64,000 nucleotides of DNA from Clavaria fumosa (GCA_951802425.1 OX637801.1:1674001-1738000), one strand, 5' to 3'. Shown: positions 45,127-58,118, counted from the first letter of the stretch. The notes: generated by a model not told the origin, from the letters alone. Made by a program: numbers and translations.

Positions 45127-45491
45127 GGATGTCGTTTATATGCGCGCAGATATACAGTATTCAAGATGAATTGACCGGCAAGTTGAGTGAGAGGCTGAGG
45201 CACGGATTCGGGAGCGAGGCGACGACACGTGGCTGAGCTGTCTGTAACTGGATTTCAACCCAGTTGAGACGCGCAATTGGGAAACAGTGGGGTTAACCTT
45301 CTTGATACTCGCTATTTACATGGAAGATACGACACAGGTGGTTCAACATAAGCGTTACAAGACGAACGAGTTAATACGCGGAATGGCAGCAATGGGCGCC
45401 GTTTATCCTATAAGAATAGGAGGTTGCGAGTGAGCCAGACACAATCGAACTGATCTAAACGCACTCAACAATGAATCCAGCAACGTTCATT
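45127..45491. other. Spacer between tropomyosin and the giant gene
   Basis: These 365 bp contain the tropomyosin promoter and the terminator region of the giant gene (both minus strand). No separate gene was recognised. Confidence 0.4.
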
Positions 45492-48400
45492 TTACACATC
45501 CGGATTGGCAGGTTGGGCATTAGGACTCAATTTGAAGCAAGCCTCCGCCCACGCCTGCACACCGTTCTCCCACTTCGTGCCCGCTTTCCAGAAATCAATA
45601 ACCTTGATACTTTGCGCGATCGCGTCTCTAGCACCCCACAGTCCATTCCAATCATCGATCGTCTTGATGTTCTTGACATTGTAGACATCATATGCATCGT
45701 GTAATTTGCTCTGACCGAGGTACGTATGGAAGACTTCGACGTCGCCCAGACGAGCCCAGGTACCGGGTTTGAAACCCCCTTGTACGGCGTTCGGGTCTAC
45801 TTGGTCGGAAGGATTCAGCAGCGTGCGCTGCGTGTGGCCTTTAGCGAAGGAATCCTGCACTGTGTGCAGGATGGAACCTAACGCGCGACGCTTCAAGTCG
45901 AGGCGGACGAAAGTCTCTAGAGGAGCAAGCAGGTCCTGAAGGGTCTGCGAGGACGTTGGCCGGGTCTTGGGGTTGAAGAAACCGTTCAGGCTGAAACCAC
46001 CCCGGGAGATGGTAACAGAGGATAGTTTGTCGGAACCTGAGAGACCCTGTCCGATCGATAGCTTATACATGATCTCCACCCACATCAACACCTTTGCGAA
46101 GGTCTCGGAGGGGTCCTCGTCCTTAGCAGTCGCCATACAGTGCAGGAACTGTAGGACACCGAAGTGCGACCGCCCAATGATATTGTTCTCTGGAACACCG
46201 TTCGTCGCTTTCTCGCCTGCGCGGAAGTCCCAGCCCCACAGAAGGCCCGTGCTCTTGGCCCAGTTGTCATAGGGCAAGATATCAAAGAGCTTACACGCGG
46301 GATCGTCGTTCCAGAAGACTCCGCGTAGGAATTCGTTAGTGAAGACGTCCGAGCCAACAGTGACCGATTTATCGAGTTTGAATGTGGAGTCTCTGAGGGA
46401 TTGTAGGACAAGATTCTCGTGCACAGCTTGCCTGGCTGTGAAAAGGCCGAAAGCTTCGTAACCTACGGCGTAACCTTCTTTGCTCGAGATATCTTGTGGG
46501 AAGTGGACGATCTGGAACCCAATCTGCTGATCCACGCCGCTGGCTCGACGATCGGCATCCGTAAGAGTTTGCGTAAAGGCGTTCCGGAAGGTAGTATAGT
46601 TGGTGCGCACTGTCGTCCCAGTGCTCGGATCGAGGGCCGTGAAATATGTGTCATCGTCTGTAAAGTTGTCTCCACCTTCGATACGAATGAGGAGTAGAGC
46701 GTGGAGAGACCAGGGTCCTTTTTCGATATCTGAATCAACCGTGACCCAGAGCGGGCCATAGTGATTGATCCACGTCACGAATTGGGTGTAAAGGTAAGAA
46801 CCGCCGCCTTCGGCCACCATTCCCATCCCGTCAATGAAAGGTTTTTTGTCTGTAGCGTCCAAAGCCTGTCCGGCCTTGAACTTGTCAGCAAACTCGTCAC
46901 CCGCCATTCGGACGGCTGTCTCGATGTCAATGCTGATTTGACGTTGCCAGGACACCATCATCGCCGCGACAGCAGCCCAGCAGGTGTCTTTTGTTTGCTT
47001 CAGCTGCGGAATGACGCCGGACACTGCTGCTAGGACCTTGCTCGCAGGTTTGCCGCCACCCTTGAGGTTCGCGGTTTGCACAGATCCGTCGGGGTCTTGC
47101 ATCGTAACTGTCATGTCGCGATTCTGTTCCACTGCCGCCTTTGCGACCGTATCCACAACTCCTGGCTTCGCGGCCGCTTTCTCTTTCGCGAGTTCGGCGA
47201 TCTTGGAAACGCCTCCGTCGATCATCTGCTGAGCATGGTCACTAACGAGTTTGTTCCTCTGGTCGTCTGTCAAAGCGCCTTGGGCATGCGCCGTGTTGAC
47301 CGTATCTAGGATCTTAGACGTATTGCTTGTGTTGTGTGATTGATTAACCATTCCCGTCGCCATTTGCGCCATGGATTTGACATTGTCTTGGTTAGAAAGG
47401 AAGGTTTGTAGGGCGTTCTTCTGATTTGCGTCCAAGCCAGTAATGTCCTGGAAAATGTTGGACTTGCCCAAAAGATCTGTGATTGCCTTAAGGCCAACGG
47501 CTGGATCTGGTGCAGGAGGCGCATTCTGGATCTGCACCACTGGCGGCGCAAAGTCTTTGAAAGTCGGGTTATAAGTCGTGATTGTGGGGACAGGAGCTGT
47601 TATCGAATTGATGCTCGTCGGCTCGTCGGTCTTGAATTGCACCCAGTCTTGAGACGATTCGGGTTTGACCTTTTCACACGAGTCGCATTGACCCATAACG
47701 GCTTCAGCAAAGACACCGCGGGTAGGGACACTGAGGCGATATGGCGGGGGAGGCTCGAGTGGACGGTAGTAATCAACTAACGACTCGGATTGTTGCTCGC
47801 CTTCGACGTCTTTCGAGACAATCACTGACTGGTTGACATGGTAGCCTGGGGCGACAGGGAAAACGAGGGAATTCCCTGCCACAGCGATGAGTGTGTTCTT
47901 GAGAACAGACGACAGACTGCGGAATCCTTCATGACCACCGAACTTGTTCTGTCATTTCGGTTCAGAATGAAATTGTAGATCGCATCTAGTAGGGAAGACT
48001 CGAAACTCACGTATGTCTCAATCTGAAATCCGTCGAGCAGCAGGTATCTTCGATCCGGGTCTAAGGAGAACCACAGCACCTTATTGTAGTACTCGAGGTT
48101 TTGGTTGAGGTGTGTGATAAGCCGTTGTGTCAGGAACTTGTCGTCCAGACGCGGGTTTACTTTCTCAGAAGCAGTCAACGGAGTCCTGGCAATTGCACCT
48201 GCGAGGTCCAGCAAACCACCATTCATAGTGCCGTTGAATAACATGCCGTTATAATGGGCCGTCGAATAAGCCATGCGCATCGACTTCAACCTGAATACCA
48301 TCTGCGTCAGGTTCAGCTTTTGTGCGGCCGTCGAATTTGTGAAGAGCTTGACAAAATGCACGTCCGACCGCACGACTGATGCGAGACTGGTGAAGGCTAC

Positions 48401-51400
48401 CGGCACCACCTGCTCCCCAGCAGAATGGAATTGCGTGAGTTGCGTGAACTCGAAGCTACCAGAGATATCGCATTGTACGTGGCCGAGGATCCTGGTGAAA
48501 ATCTCTGGCGCGATGCTACGGTACCAGATTGTATCCCAGTCACCTATGAGCTGCATTTGGAAGTAATGGGTCATCATCTTCTTCAGACCACTCGTCGTGT
48601 TACCGTAGCCCAGAAGTTCCGAGTATCCCAACCACATGTCCAATTCGCCATCTTCATTATCGAAGAAGTCAGTAATGGGATCGAGATTGATTTGATTCCC
48701 CTGCGCATCGGTTACGGGTGTGATAGTATTGAAACTCCTGACTCGAATGCAACGGGAGGGGGGGACTTCCGTGTAATTTTCATCAAGGAACAAGAATCCG
48801 TCGAAAATCTTCGCTCGGGTCTCAACTATTTTTACTCTCTTCGGCAATGGGTTAGCAAGTGTATTGGAAATCGGAACAAGCATCTTACCTCTACTTTGCC
48901 ATCACCGCCACCAAGTCCGAAAGTGAATATGCTCAGGGCAATGTCTTTCATCGCTTGGCGAGGGTCGAATTCACGAGTGACAACTTGTTTTGTAACGACG
49001 GGGAGCGACAATACGTTGTCGTACTTGGTGTTGGGTCGGGGAATGCTGGCAACAATGCTTAGCTCGCCCTCCACCCATTCGATGGGTTCATCACAGTAGC
49101 GGCCGGTCGGATAATCGACCATCTTCCAATCGGTTCGTACCCTCTCGACGGCGTCAAAAGCGGGAAGCAATGGATGGCCAGGTCTTCCGATACCGAACGT
49201 TGCGGGTTTGAGGAAGGTATTCGAATGCAAGGGACGAAGGCGAGGCGCGAGAGCATCGGCCCATTTCGAGATATTCGCCATGGTGAACCTGGTCATGAGA
49301 AGCGGGACAAAAACGCATTCCTCGACATCCACCAGCTCCTGGAATATCGCGAAGTGCCTCAGCACCTCGAAATACATCATTGTCAATGAATGACAGTGGT
49401 TATGATTCGCGACGACGTCCGTTGTGGCACTGTATTTTTGTCCTTCCTGCACCGCCGTCACAGCCGTGGCGTTCAGCTGACGAAAAGATGACGCATTCTG
49501 CTGGATACCCTGCCGAAGACGCTCCGAGAAGAATTGGGAGAGGTTACGGCCGCTGTTCTGGGATGCACTTGAGTTGGAGTTGGAGTATCCGCCAGCAACG
49601 CCAAGAGAGGCGCCAAACGCGCCCACGCTGCCGGCTGCGCCCAAGCCAGCACTAACTCCTGAAGTGGATGCAGAACTAGACCCAGAGAGAGCTTCGCTGA
49701 TGTTACCGGCAATCTGATCGACGATCGTTCGTTCGCTGAGAAGATTGTTTGCAATTTGTTCCGATTGCGAAAGCCCCTGCGTTTCTGCACCAAAGAATGA
49801 GTGCGCCGAATCAATTGTAACAATCTGTTTCTTCTGTCCCGGCGCAAGCGGTAACGAATAGACCAGATCTCCCAACGAGTATCCATCGGCTTTGAACTCG
49901 GACTTGTAGTGAAGGATGTGTCCAGTCGCCACAGTGACCGATTGATATATTTCGAGGTCTGCTGAGACTTCGGAAACGTCTTGCCAATCTATGGGATTGT
50001 TGAGATCAATAGCCTTTCGCGTGACTTTCCCGTTCTGTTCCAAGTAGTAGACTGTTCTCGGGAACGGCTCCGCATTAGTTGCTGGGGTCGTTTGGGATCG
50101 TAAAGTGTAATTGGCGACGTCTGGATCTGTGTGACGAACTAAGGCTTGGTAATTGTATTCCTTCAAAGTACGATTGGGTACGGAAAGATTCAAACAGGTG
50201 CCTCCGATGTCTTGCGAAAATTGATTCGACTGCATGAGGTCGTCCTGTGAAGGCAATCTTCCAGCCGTTAACGTAGGGTTACAATTGCAATCGGACGACT
50301 TTGCTTTGCCGTCAGTGCTGTCAATCCCTTGGAAAAGTATATAGATAAAGTCGGACGAGACCGTTTCCCCGGGTTTATCTGGTGTCATTCGAAGGGGCGT
50401 TATGCTTGATGAATTTAAAGAAATGAGAGCTTGGGCGGCCACGTAGGTTCCATACGGATATGGGATCGTGAAATTGCCATCTTTGTCGGAATTTCCGGTC
50501 GAGACTACGAGCCAAGGGCTGTTCGCAGCCGCCTGTGCCTCTACAACAATGACGCCTTTCAAAGTACATGACTTTGACAACGAAACGACTTTCCCGCGGA
50601 GCTTCTTTGTGGATGGGCTACCGCTTTGATCCAATACGCCGCCAGGGGGTTGGATGGCCGATGGCGCTAAAGCGTCAACAGCAATGTCGAGTTTCTGCAA
50701 GGCCAGGTCTGTCGCCAGGAAATCGGCAACAAATAAGTCTGAGCCATCGAAAGCCTTGAGTCTGACAGTGACGGGTCCTGCAACGCGGGTTCGAGGGTAT
50801 TTCTCCCCGAACTTGAAATTGACACGATTATTATTTTGCACGGGCGGGTACCACTTGTACCGGTTTATATGGTGCGTAGGCAATTCAGCACCCTCAGTCT
50901 CGTACGCCATGAATTCCGAGCTCAAATGGTAGAAATCGAAATTTGCTTTGGGAACAGTTCCATCTGCCAGTGGGTTGATGTGGACGCTTCCGGCGAGCAC
51001 AAGGAGCTTGACCGCGGGAATGTGCACAGGGAAATCAAAAAGTTTGGAAAAGTTCTTAGCCATGAAAGTGAAGACGTTGTCATTGGCAGGGAATCCGTTT
51101 CGCGTCAGAAGATCCAGAATTGCCGCCCTCTGCTCGACATCCTTGCCTCTCGCGAACGTCGGCGCCGGGCCGGTGAGATCTACGAGGAGGTTGATGACGA
51201 AGAGTAGAATGGACTCGTTGTCCGGAGTAACACCAGGGAACAACTGCGTCAAGAAATCTTTGTAGACTGCCTTGTTGACTGCATAGATTCCCTTGTCAAC
51301 AACATCGTTGAGATCTCCTACGACTCCAGTCACATGAACACCGACGGGGACAGGTGCAGGACCGGGACGATCGGGAGCAGAGACAGGTGCAGAACTGGGA

Positions 51401-52014
51401 TGATCGGGAACAGGGACAGGTGCAGGACTGGGATGGTCGGGAACAGGGACAGGTGCAGGACCGGGGGTGGGGTTAGGATTGGGAGCAGGGATAGGGGCAG
51501 GACCGGGGGCAGGAGTAGGAGATGCAGGGGCAGGAGTAGGAGGTGCAGGTGCAGGTGCAGGACCGGGGGTGGGGGCAGGAATAGGTGTCGCTGGTGGAGC
51601 AGTTGGAAGAGGAACTTTGATATTATCCCTCAACGCCTTATGGAACCAAAGGACCTCCAAGGAAACAGCATCAGTCACTTCTTTTGAGTAATTGACGGTG
51701 ATGGTGATGGAAATATCATTTAGTTTCGGCTTGGAGTTATCGCGCTTCCAAAGCCAGGTCAGCCAGTGTGACACTGCGTTCCCATAGTCTGAACCAAACA
51801 GACTGCTGGTCGAGATGGGGACTGAGTATGTCTTGCTGGTCAGCGACAGGTTTCGATCATAAGATGAATTGCCGACGATGTCCAAGGAAGCCTCAGAAGT
51901 CTCAGCGTTTAGAACAGTGACATTGAAGACTGGGTACTGAAACTCGATGTGAGCATTTGGAACAGGCGGAACAGCTCCCTCAGGATAGCTGAACGTCGAC
52001 TGTAAAGTAATCAT
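45492..52014 (-). CDS. Giant multidomain protein of bacterial-like architecture
   Basis: Three exons (52014-48889, 48838-48011, 47948-45492) join in frame to 2136 residues; introns are 50 and 62 nt. No signal peptide or membrane helix is seen. Residues 1-137 are beta-rich; 138-225 a Pro/Ala linker; 470-535 look like a small beta-sandwich (GNSDKDGNFTIPYPYGTYVA). The central module has GYSLGDLVYSLPLAPGQKKQ (about 711), a Gly/Ser/Ala-rich stretch (775-825) and VANHNHCHSLTMMYFEVLRH (about 869). A papain/C39-like domain follows with Cys1641 (QTKDTCWAAVAAMMVSW), His1734 (WSLHALLL) and Asp1758 (ALDPSTG). The C-terminus has SHFGVLQFLHCMA (His1913, His1921), LHTVQDSFAKGH (His2013, Asp2017, His2023) and His2059/His2068-Asp2069, a zinc-hydrolase-like pattern. 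I recall related modules only from bacteria; transfer is inferred. Role unknown; secretion, toxicity or processing are untested ideas. Confidence 0.8.
51340..51602. repeat. Degenerate tandem repeats encoding the Pro/Ala linker
   Basis: Units built on CAGGTGCAGGACCGGGA and GATCGGGAACAGGGA recur imperfectly. In the coding (minus) strand they encode PAPVPVPDHPS-type and PAPTPAPG-type repeats of the giant protein. They keep the frame and are likely to vary in number between strains. Confidence 0.75.
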
Positions 52015-52725
52015 GTTGAATGCTCGCGATTCGGAGGATGGTCAAGGGTGTGAACGTAAACGATGAGTCCCTTCACAAGCTCTAGCGCGACTTGCTAAAC
52101 ATAAGAAATGTCATTAGCACACTCGTGTAACAGGGCTTCAGCACGAACATTGTCTTTCGGTGATATTGTTGTATCGGTTTGGACAGAAGAGCGATCTATA
52201 AAGACAGTCAGGATAGGCTCTTCTAACGGCGACGACCAAGCTTACCTCGTAGCAAGGTTGTGGGACCGCGAGTGGAGACTCGTCCATGGCATGGGATATT
52301 TAATTACTAGGGAGACTGATGGGCGCCGGACCCTAGACGTCAGGTACATTACAAGGCCCAGCGCCCATGGGATGGTTCATGTTGAACACACCGCAGTGTG
52401 ACTGCCAAGCTTGCCAAGGAACAGAGACATGATTGGTGTTAACATAGCCGATAAAATGACCGGGGAAATGACCTGACCTGGGGAATGGAAATCTGATGCG
52501 CGCATTCATCACGTGGAACGTAACAACCATAGAGAACAGATCGTCTCACACATCCTCCACACACACCACATGCCCTTAAATCACGTAGCCCAGATACAAT
52601 CACGCCTTAGATACATGTATACAAATGCTGATTCAAAAATTAAAAAACGAGACGAAAGTATTCATCATGTGAGACTCAGCGAACGTGCCGATGCCTAGCT
52701 CAGTTTTGATCTTCCGCCATCGTCT
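52015..52725. promoter_or_regulatory. Divergent upstream region of the giant gene and Mus7
   Basis: The 711 bp between the two divergent genes are much longer than other head-to-head spacers here (110-170 bp). No gene was recognised. A plus-strand frame at 52108-52401 has no visible domain. CCATGGGATGG- and GCCCATGG-type palindromes occur near 52365 but no known site can be named. Confidence 0.35.
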
Positions 52726-55700
52726 ATGCACTTCGAAGTGGTGGAGACCTCTGACTCCGAGGAACGAGAGATATCTCATCAGGAACGCCCAGGAGACGCG
52801 TCTCAAGTCGTAAATAAGCCTATCCCAAGTCAAAATGGATCAGATATTCGTTCCTTCGCGTCTTATTCCGGCAATGAGTTTCGATCGATAGAACGGACAG
52901 GCTCTGAAGCTGAGCTCGAGCAGCCACGCAAACGGAACAAGGTATGTATTCATGTACATGTCTAGCCTGAAGATTCTGATAATGATAATATTTTGACGAG
53001 CTGGAGGACGCGCCGGCCGCGACGTCTTACATGACAGACCATTCATCGATAACTTTCAACGGCCTCAACTCTAGCTTTTCAGGCGGAATGAGTCCTCTAA
53101 CGACCTACGACTCTTCACGTCATCAACCAATCAATGATAGCTTTCCCCCACCATCCGACTTGCAACCTCTTTCTATTCCAACCTCTCCACTTACCTCTAG
53201 CTCACTGTCTTCTATATCTCCACCCCAGAGCCCGTCAGGCACAGAACCTCAAACAAATTTTGACTCAGTACCGTTGGGTCCTGATTTTTCCTCTAGCTAT
53301 CACATGGAAAGATCCTCTAAGCCAACTCGCTACAGCCTACGGCCACGTGTGGCAAAGCAACTTAATCCATACGAATACGATAAGCGGCTTTACAAGATGC
53401 AGATGCAGGCGAATCCCGAAGCGATTGTCAAGATTACCAGCCCGAAATCAACCGGCGCGCGGAAGGAACCAACTCTTCTTGCAGAGACACAACAGTCATG
53501 GCTTGTTGACGATGAACAAGAGCGGGGGTTAGTCACGGAGGACGAAATACAGCACGCTGGGCAGGAGAGGAATGACGAGAATGACGATGCAATTCGCGGA
53601 CGATATCCTGCGTTTCTGCGGCAGGATTTGTCAAGCAGTGACGAAGACACCGCCGAGACACGACGCTTACTAAGAGAGGCCAGACGTCTGCAATTAAGGA
53701 AGAAAAAGGAACAGGAAATCGGCCACCGACGTCCAAAAAAGTACCCCTTAGCAAAGTTAATGGAAGAGCCTACTGCACCCCGAACGTACTCTCCAACTCA
53801 ACCGTCATTTTCATCGCAAACCCGTGGCTTTACTCCTCATTATGACACGGATACCAATATGACGAGGGAGACCCCCCCTGATGTTGGCATCACACATGAC
53901 ACCGCAACCCCACCGAAGGCTGACACAGAGATGCAGTCGCAATCGTCAGAGTCTAGTGACTTAATCATCGTCGCTCAGCCGAAGGCATTGCGCCAGCTAA
54001 GCGCTTGGCGGCGGATGCAGCCCGCGATAATGATCAAAAAGGAGTTGCAGGCGTCACTTATGGGCACCTCAGGGCGCGCTGGGTCCCGTTCTACGCGTGC
54101 AAATTACCGCGAGGCCGACGATGACGTTCCTCTTGTGCCTGGGCAGGCTAGAGTGCGAACTGTTGTCCGCCGCAGCAACGCTGAGATCAAAGGAGACACA
54201 GAAAGCTCTGATTCCACAGATGATGGAGAGCTTTCGCAGACGGGGCAACTCAGCGCCCGGTCTAGCGGTGGGGAATCATCGAAGGTTGTGGGCAAACGTG
54301 ATACGGCAGACATAGTCGACTGGATGCTGGCGCGGACTAGAAGCGTTGTGACTCAGAGGAGACGGCGACCCAGGACTTCGCAAAACGATATGCTGACGTG
54401 CGTGCAAGCCCACTTATGCCATATCGCACCGGCTCATCTTCTTCTCTAGTACTTCTGGTCGACGAAGTACGCATGATCAAGCCCAACAACCACGGCTCAG
54501 GCTAGTGTCCAGAGACGCTCGAAAATTTGGCACTGAGCGACAGACACTGCTCTCCTTCGCCAAGTCTTCCGCGTCTCATCGCAAACCGCAACCTCGCAAT
54601 CCTGATGGGAATGCAGCTGTCCCTCCCGATGCCCAGCCGTCAGATTATGACCAAACTGAAGTCCATACCGGCAACGAGATGGATGGGTATTCTGACCCTC
54701 ACGGACGTAATACGACACTCTCGAAAGCCCCGAGGAAAAGGAAGCGCAAGCATAACCACCTCCAAACCCGTATTTACACGTTCGCGTCGTCTGGTACTCG
54801 CGTCACTTCGGGTAACAAGTTCACCCGCAACTTAACTATTGATCTGGAAGATGACGTCTTGAACGATGCTTTGGCTCCCTTGCAGGGCACGGCTGCACGA
54901 GTAAAATCCTCGATCGAAGCATCTCAGTCAGCAGCTCACAACGCGCATCAGACCTCTCGAGTTGTAATGAACGTTGACTTTGGACTCAACCTCATGCCTT
55001 CTGGTATATCCCTCCAAGGTGGTTTCTACATTGGCCAAGGTTGGTTATACGAGCTGGTCCAGCTAATGCAGCTGCGGGTCGAGATGCCCGTTCCCCCATC
55101 TCATGATGCGTTTGGATTCACGCTTGGGCCGGAAACGAAACCCGAAAGCCTTCCGAACATACTCACGTCTTTGTGCGATCGACTGTCCCAAGATTTCTCA
55201 CATTCCCATACCGTTGACAATGCAGATCTGCGACAATGGCAAGGACTCCTGCGAGCTACTTGTCACCTCATTTCCTGGCTGGTTCCCCAGTGCGGAGAAC
55301 AGGATCAGCGCACGCTGCAGACCGCAGTGTACGAGTCCGTCTCGCAACTCCTGAAATCTGTCGCCCTGCCCACTCCAACTGACGCTCTCAAATTATCTGC
55401 TTTCTGGTTCTGTATTGACATATCTATCCGTGTCAATAACGGTCAGAGAGACCACGGCGAACGGACGCCGACTCTCGCAAGCCATGTTCAGGATCTCATC
55501 CGTGCTCTAGTACGTCAGTTGTACTTACATGGGTTTAAGAACATAATAGCCTCCATTGAAGACAAACACGACGGACTCGATCCTCTGACAACCCCTCGAC
55601 TCGCAACGGAGTTGTGGATATGCCTTATCCATATCTTGAATGTTAGCCGACCCACTTTACCCGCTGAGAATCCTCAGGATCGCCTGCATCCTTTCTGGGA

Positions 55701-58118
55701 TCTAATTTATGATACGATTCAATGTCAAGATGACAATTTGACCGCTCTTGAGGCGAGCGAAAATGTCTGGAGAACCATTTTCAGCCTCGCTGCCCTTTCT
55801 CAAATTTCTGTCCATGGCATGACGACATCGACTTGCCATCTCCCCTCTTGTTGGCCCCTTGTTGCGTTTGCTCTGGATCGAATCAGGTTGTCCGCAGATA
55901 TCCAGAACGATCGATCACTACCAGAGCACAAACTTATCGAACGTGATTATATTATACGAATTATCGCCCATCGCTGTTTCGTTCTCTGGGAGCGGTGGCA
56001 ATGGAGCCTAGACAACGCGACACATATGTTCAACCGCCTTGCGCGCATTTTCAGGAGTCGCAAGTTTGCTAACCTTATCGGAGAAGGCACTTCTGACTTT
56101 CCAGAATTCATGTTGAAGCATGACGTGCGCCTTCTCTCAAGCTTGAAGCGCAAGGACACCGCCTTCGTCGTCTTCCTCAAGTTGATTGTGCAGTCTGGAA
56201 GACCCCGCGATGAGTTGGCCATCAACCATGGTACCTCGCAGCAACTCAAGAAGTTACTTGCCCTCGCAATACCAGTTGGATCGGTGCCTTTTACACGAGT
56301 CAATCCCCCGACTAATCACGAGCTTTCAATGCTGCATAATCGCCTAAGCGCAATCGCCATCTCCATCCACCTGGACCCGAATCGAAGTACCGTCCAGAAG
56401 CGCGTCAACGAGGCCCGTCGCTATGTCAACTTTTCAGACGCTGACTGGCAGACAAGGATGACGTGTATACGATGCACAAAGTATTTGGCCTGGCTCCTGC
56501 GTTACCATAAGCTTCCTTTAGAGCACGTGCTCAACTGGCTCGCAGACATGGCTGATATACTCATGAACGAATATGGAACATCAAATATCGCGAAGGATCT
56601 GTCCTCTGGAGCACGGAGACATACAAGGACGAACCCAACTATCATGGCGATTGGGCTCATTTTGGGCTCAGTACGACAGATCATAACGACGCAAGTGAAT
56701 CCGTTGGAAAATAAGCATGAATATCCAGACCCCGCTTTGCTGGAAGGCTGTGAGTCTCAGCTTTCTCGATACGTGCTCGTCTGATACGCTGTTATAGCAT
56801 GGCTCACGCGTCTTCTCAATAACAAGTCCTTGTCGAATACCGAAGAAGTGAAATTACAGGTCCTCAAGTTAGTGCAAGCGTTCCTCGAAGCAAGGGGTGC
56901 CGCGATGCCCGCGCCACTTGATCCATGTCGCGCAACGTTGGATCCAGACGACGATAGCCAATACGACTTGTTGGATCTCGAAATTGACTTCAACGATCCA
57001 GGGCTACGAGCGGTGTTAGGTGAAGATGTTAATGCTACTAACGATCAGCAAGAGTATGAGGCTCGGGTCTGCGAGGTTCAATTCAATCACTCGTCAAGAT
57101 TACAGCCATCATGCTTACAGGTTGCCCACCTAGGTCATGAATACGCACATTTCTAGAGCCATCTACAGGCTTATGTTGAATCAGTTTATGGACTTGTCTG
57201 AGCTCAACTTCGTTTCTGTGGACGACGTTGATGAATGGGTAGAGTGTTGGGTTCGCTGCGCTGATCTGCTTGTTCACAACGGGAAAAAGGTGGGGAGATT
57301 TTGATGTTATTCATGTTATGTGGGCTCATAGACTCGAAGGACTGGTCTGCTTTTATTGGGAGCCGTGGCATGTCTTCTTGGCAGAACATCGATAACCGAT
57401 TCTGGCGACGACGTGTAGGCTTGCGTTTCATGATCACCCTTCTTCGAGTTGCACCAACGGCATATAAGGCGAGCCGTCTCTACTAGGATGCTTTACCACG
57501 GCTAAGCTTCCGTTACATGACTTAGGCAGAAGAATGGGTCTTCTTGGAACTGTTGATGGAATCGTTAGTGGTGCCGGATGTCACTCTCGAGCATGAGTAT
57601 ACGTCGCAGCTATTCGCTGTCGATCGTTGCCAGCATGTGCTCATGCGTGGAATCGCGCAACAATTACCAAACGGAGTTGTATCAGGCCCTGCTATGACCA
57701 TCCAGGAGTTCCTTGGCGCACGTTTTGGCATTCTGGACGGTGAATTCTACCTACACTACAGCAAATTTCGAGCACTGATCCGCTACAAGTCATTGTCTCC
57801 AATCTAGCCTCACAAATAAGGAAAGCCATAGACGATGCGGACATCGCTTTAAGTAACATCTGCAAACTGTATACACAGTTCATCGTGAGCATGTTCACCT
57901 GGATGAAACTCACTCATGAGGTATGCCTACTTTCTTGGTATCTTCTTTCTCTTCCAAATTTTTGAATTGCCGGAAAGAGCATGCAAGCAGGTTCAGGAGA
58001 CCGAAGGCGGTATTCTGGTGTCTGTCGACGAGTAGCAGAGATTGTGAATCAGCATGTGGAGCTGAAGAGTGATCCACATTTGATCGGTCTTTTGCGGTGG
58101 GGAGCAGCCGTTGAGTGA
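52726..58118 (+). CDS. MUS7: Mus7/MMS22-family replication repair protein
   Basis: The start at 52726 (MHFEVVETSDSEEREI) and the next exon give a long Ser/Pro-rich region. The signature SKPTRYSLRPRVAKQLNPYE, YDKRLYKMQMQANPEAIVKI is typical of this family. A very long exon (54505-56784) encodes the helical body, including GGFYIGQGWLYELVQLMQLR. Later exons give the C-terminal helices, with MLNQFMDLSELNFVSVDDVD and SDPHLIGLLRWGAAVE before a stop at 58116-58118. About 1700 residues in all. Mus7/Mms22 works with Rtt101/Mms1-type cullin ligases (MMS22L-TONSL in animals) to rescue stalled forks by recombination. The exact 3' end is uncertain: protein-like sequence continues to about 58500 without a clean join. 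Confidence 0.83.

Noticed and set aside
46463..47551. Additional frames on both strands inside the giant gene
   Set aside because: All are shorter and lie in frames that cut across the conserved catalytic-like motifs, so they are shadows.
51334..51691. CRISPR-like or repeat-protein frame on the plus strand (Arg/Thr/Gly repeats)
   Set aside because: These are the complementary strand of the Pro/Ala linker of the giant gene; repeat units are imperfect and spacers are absent.
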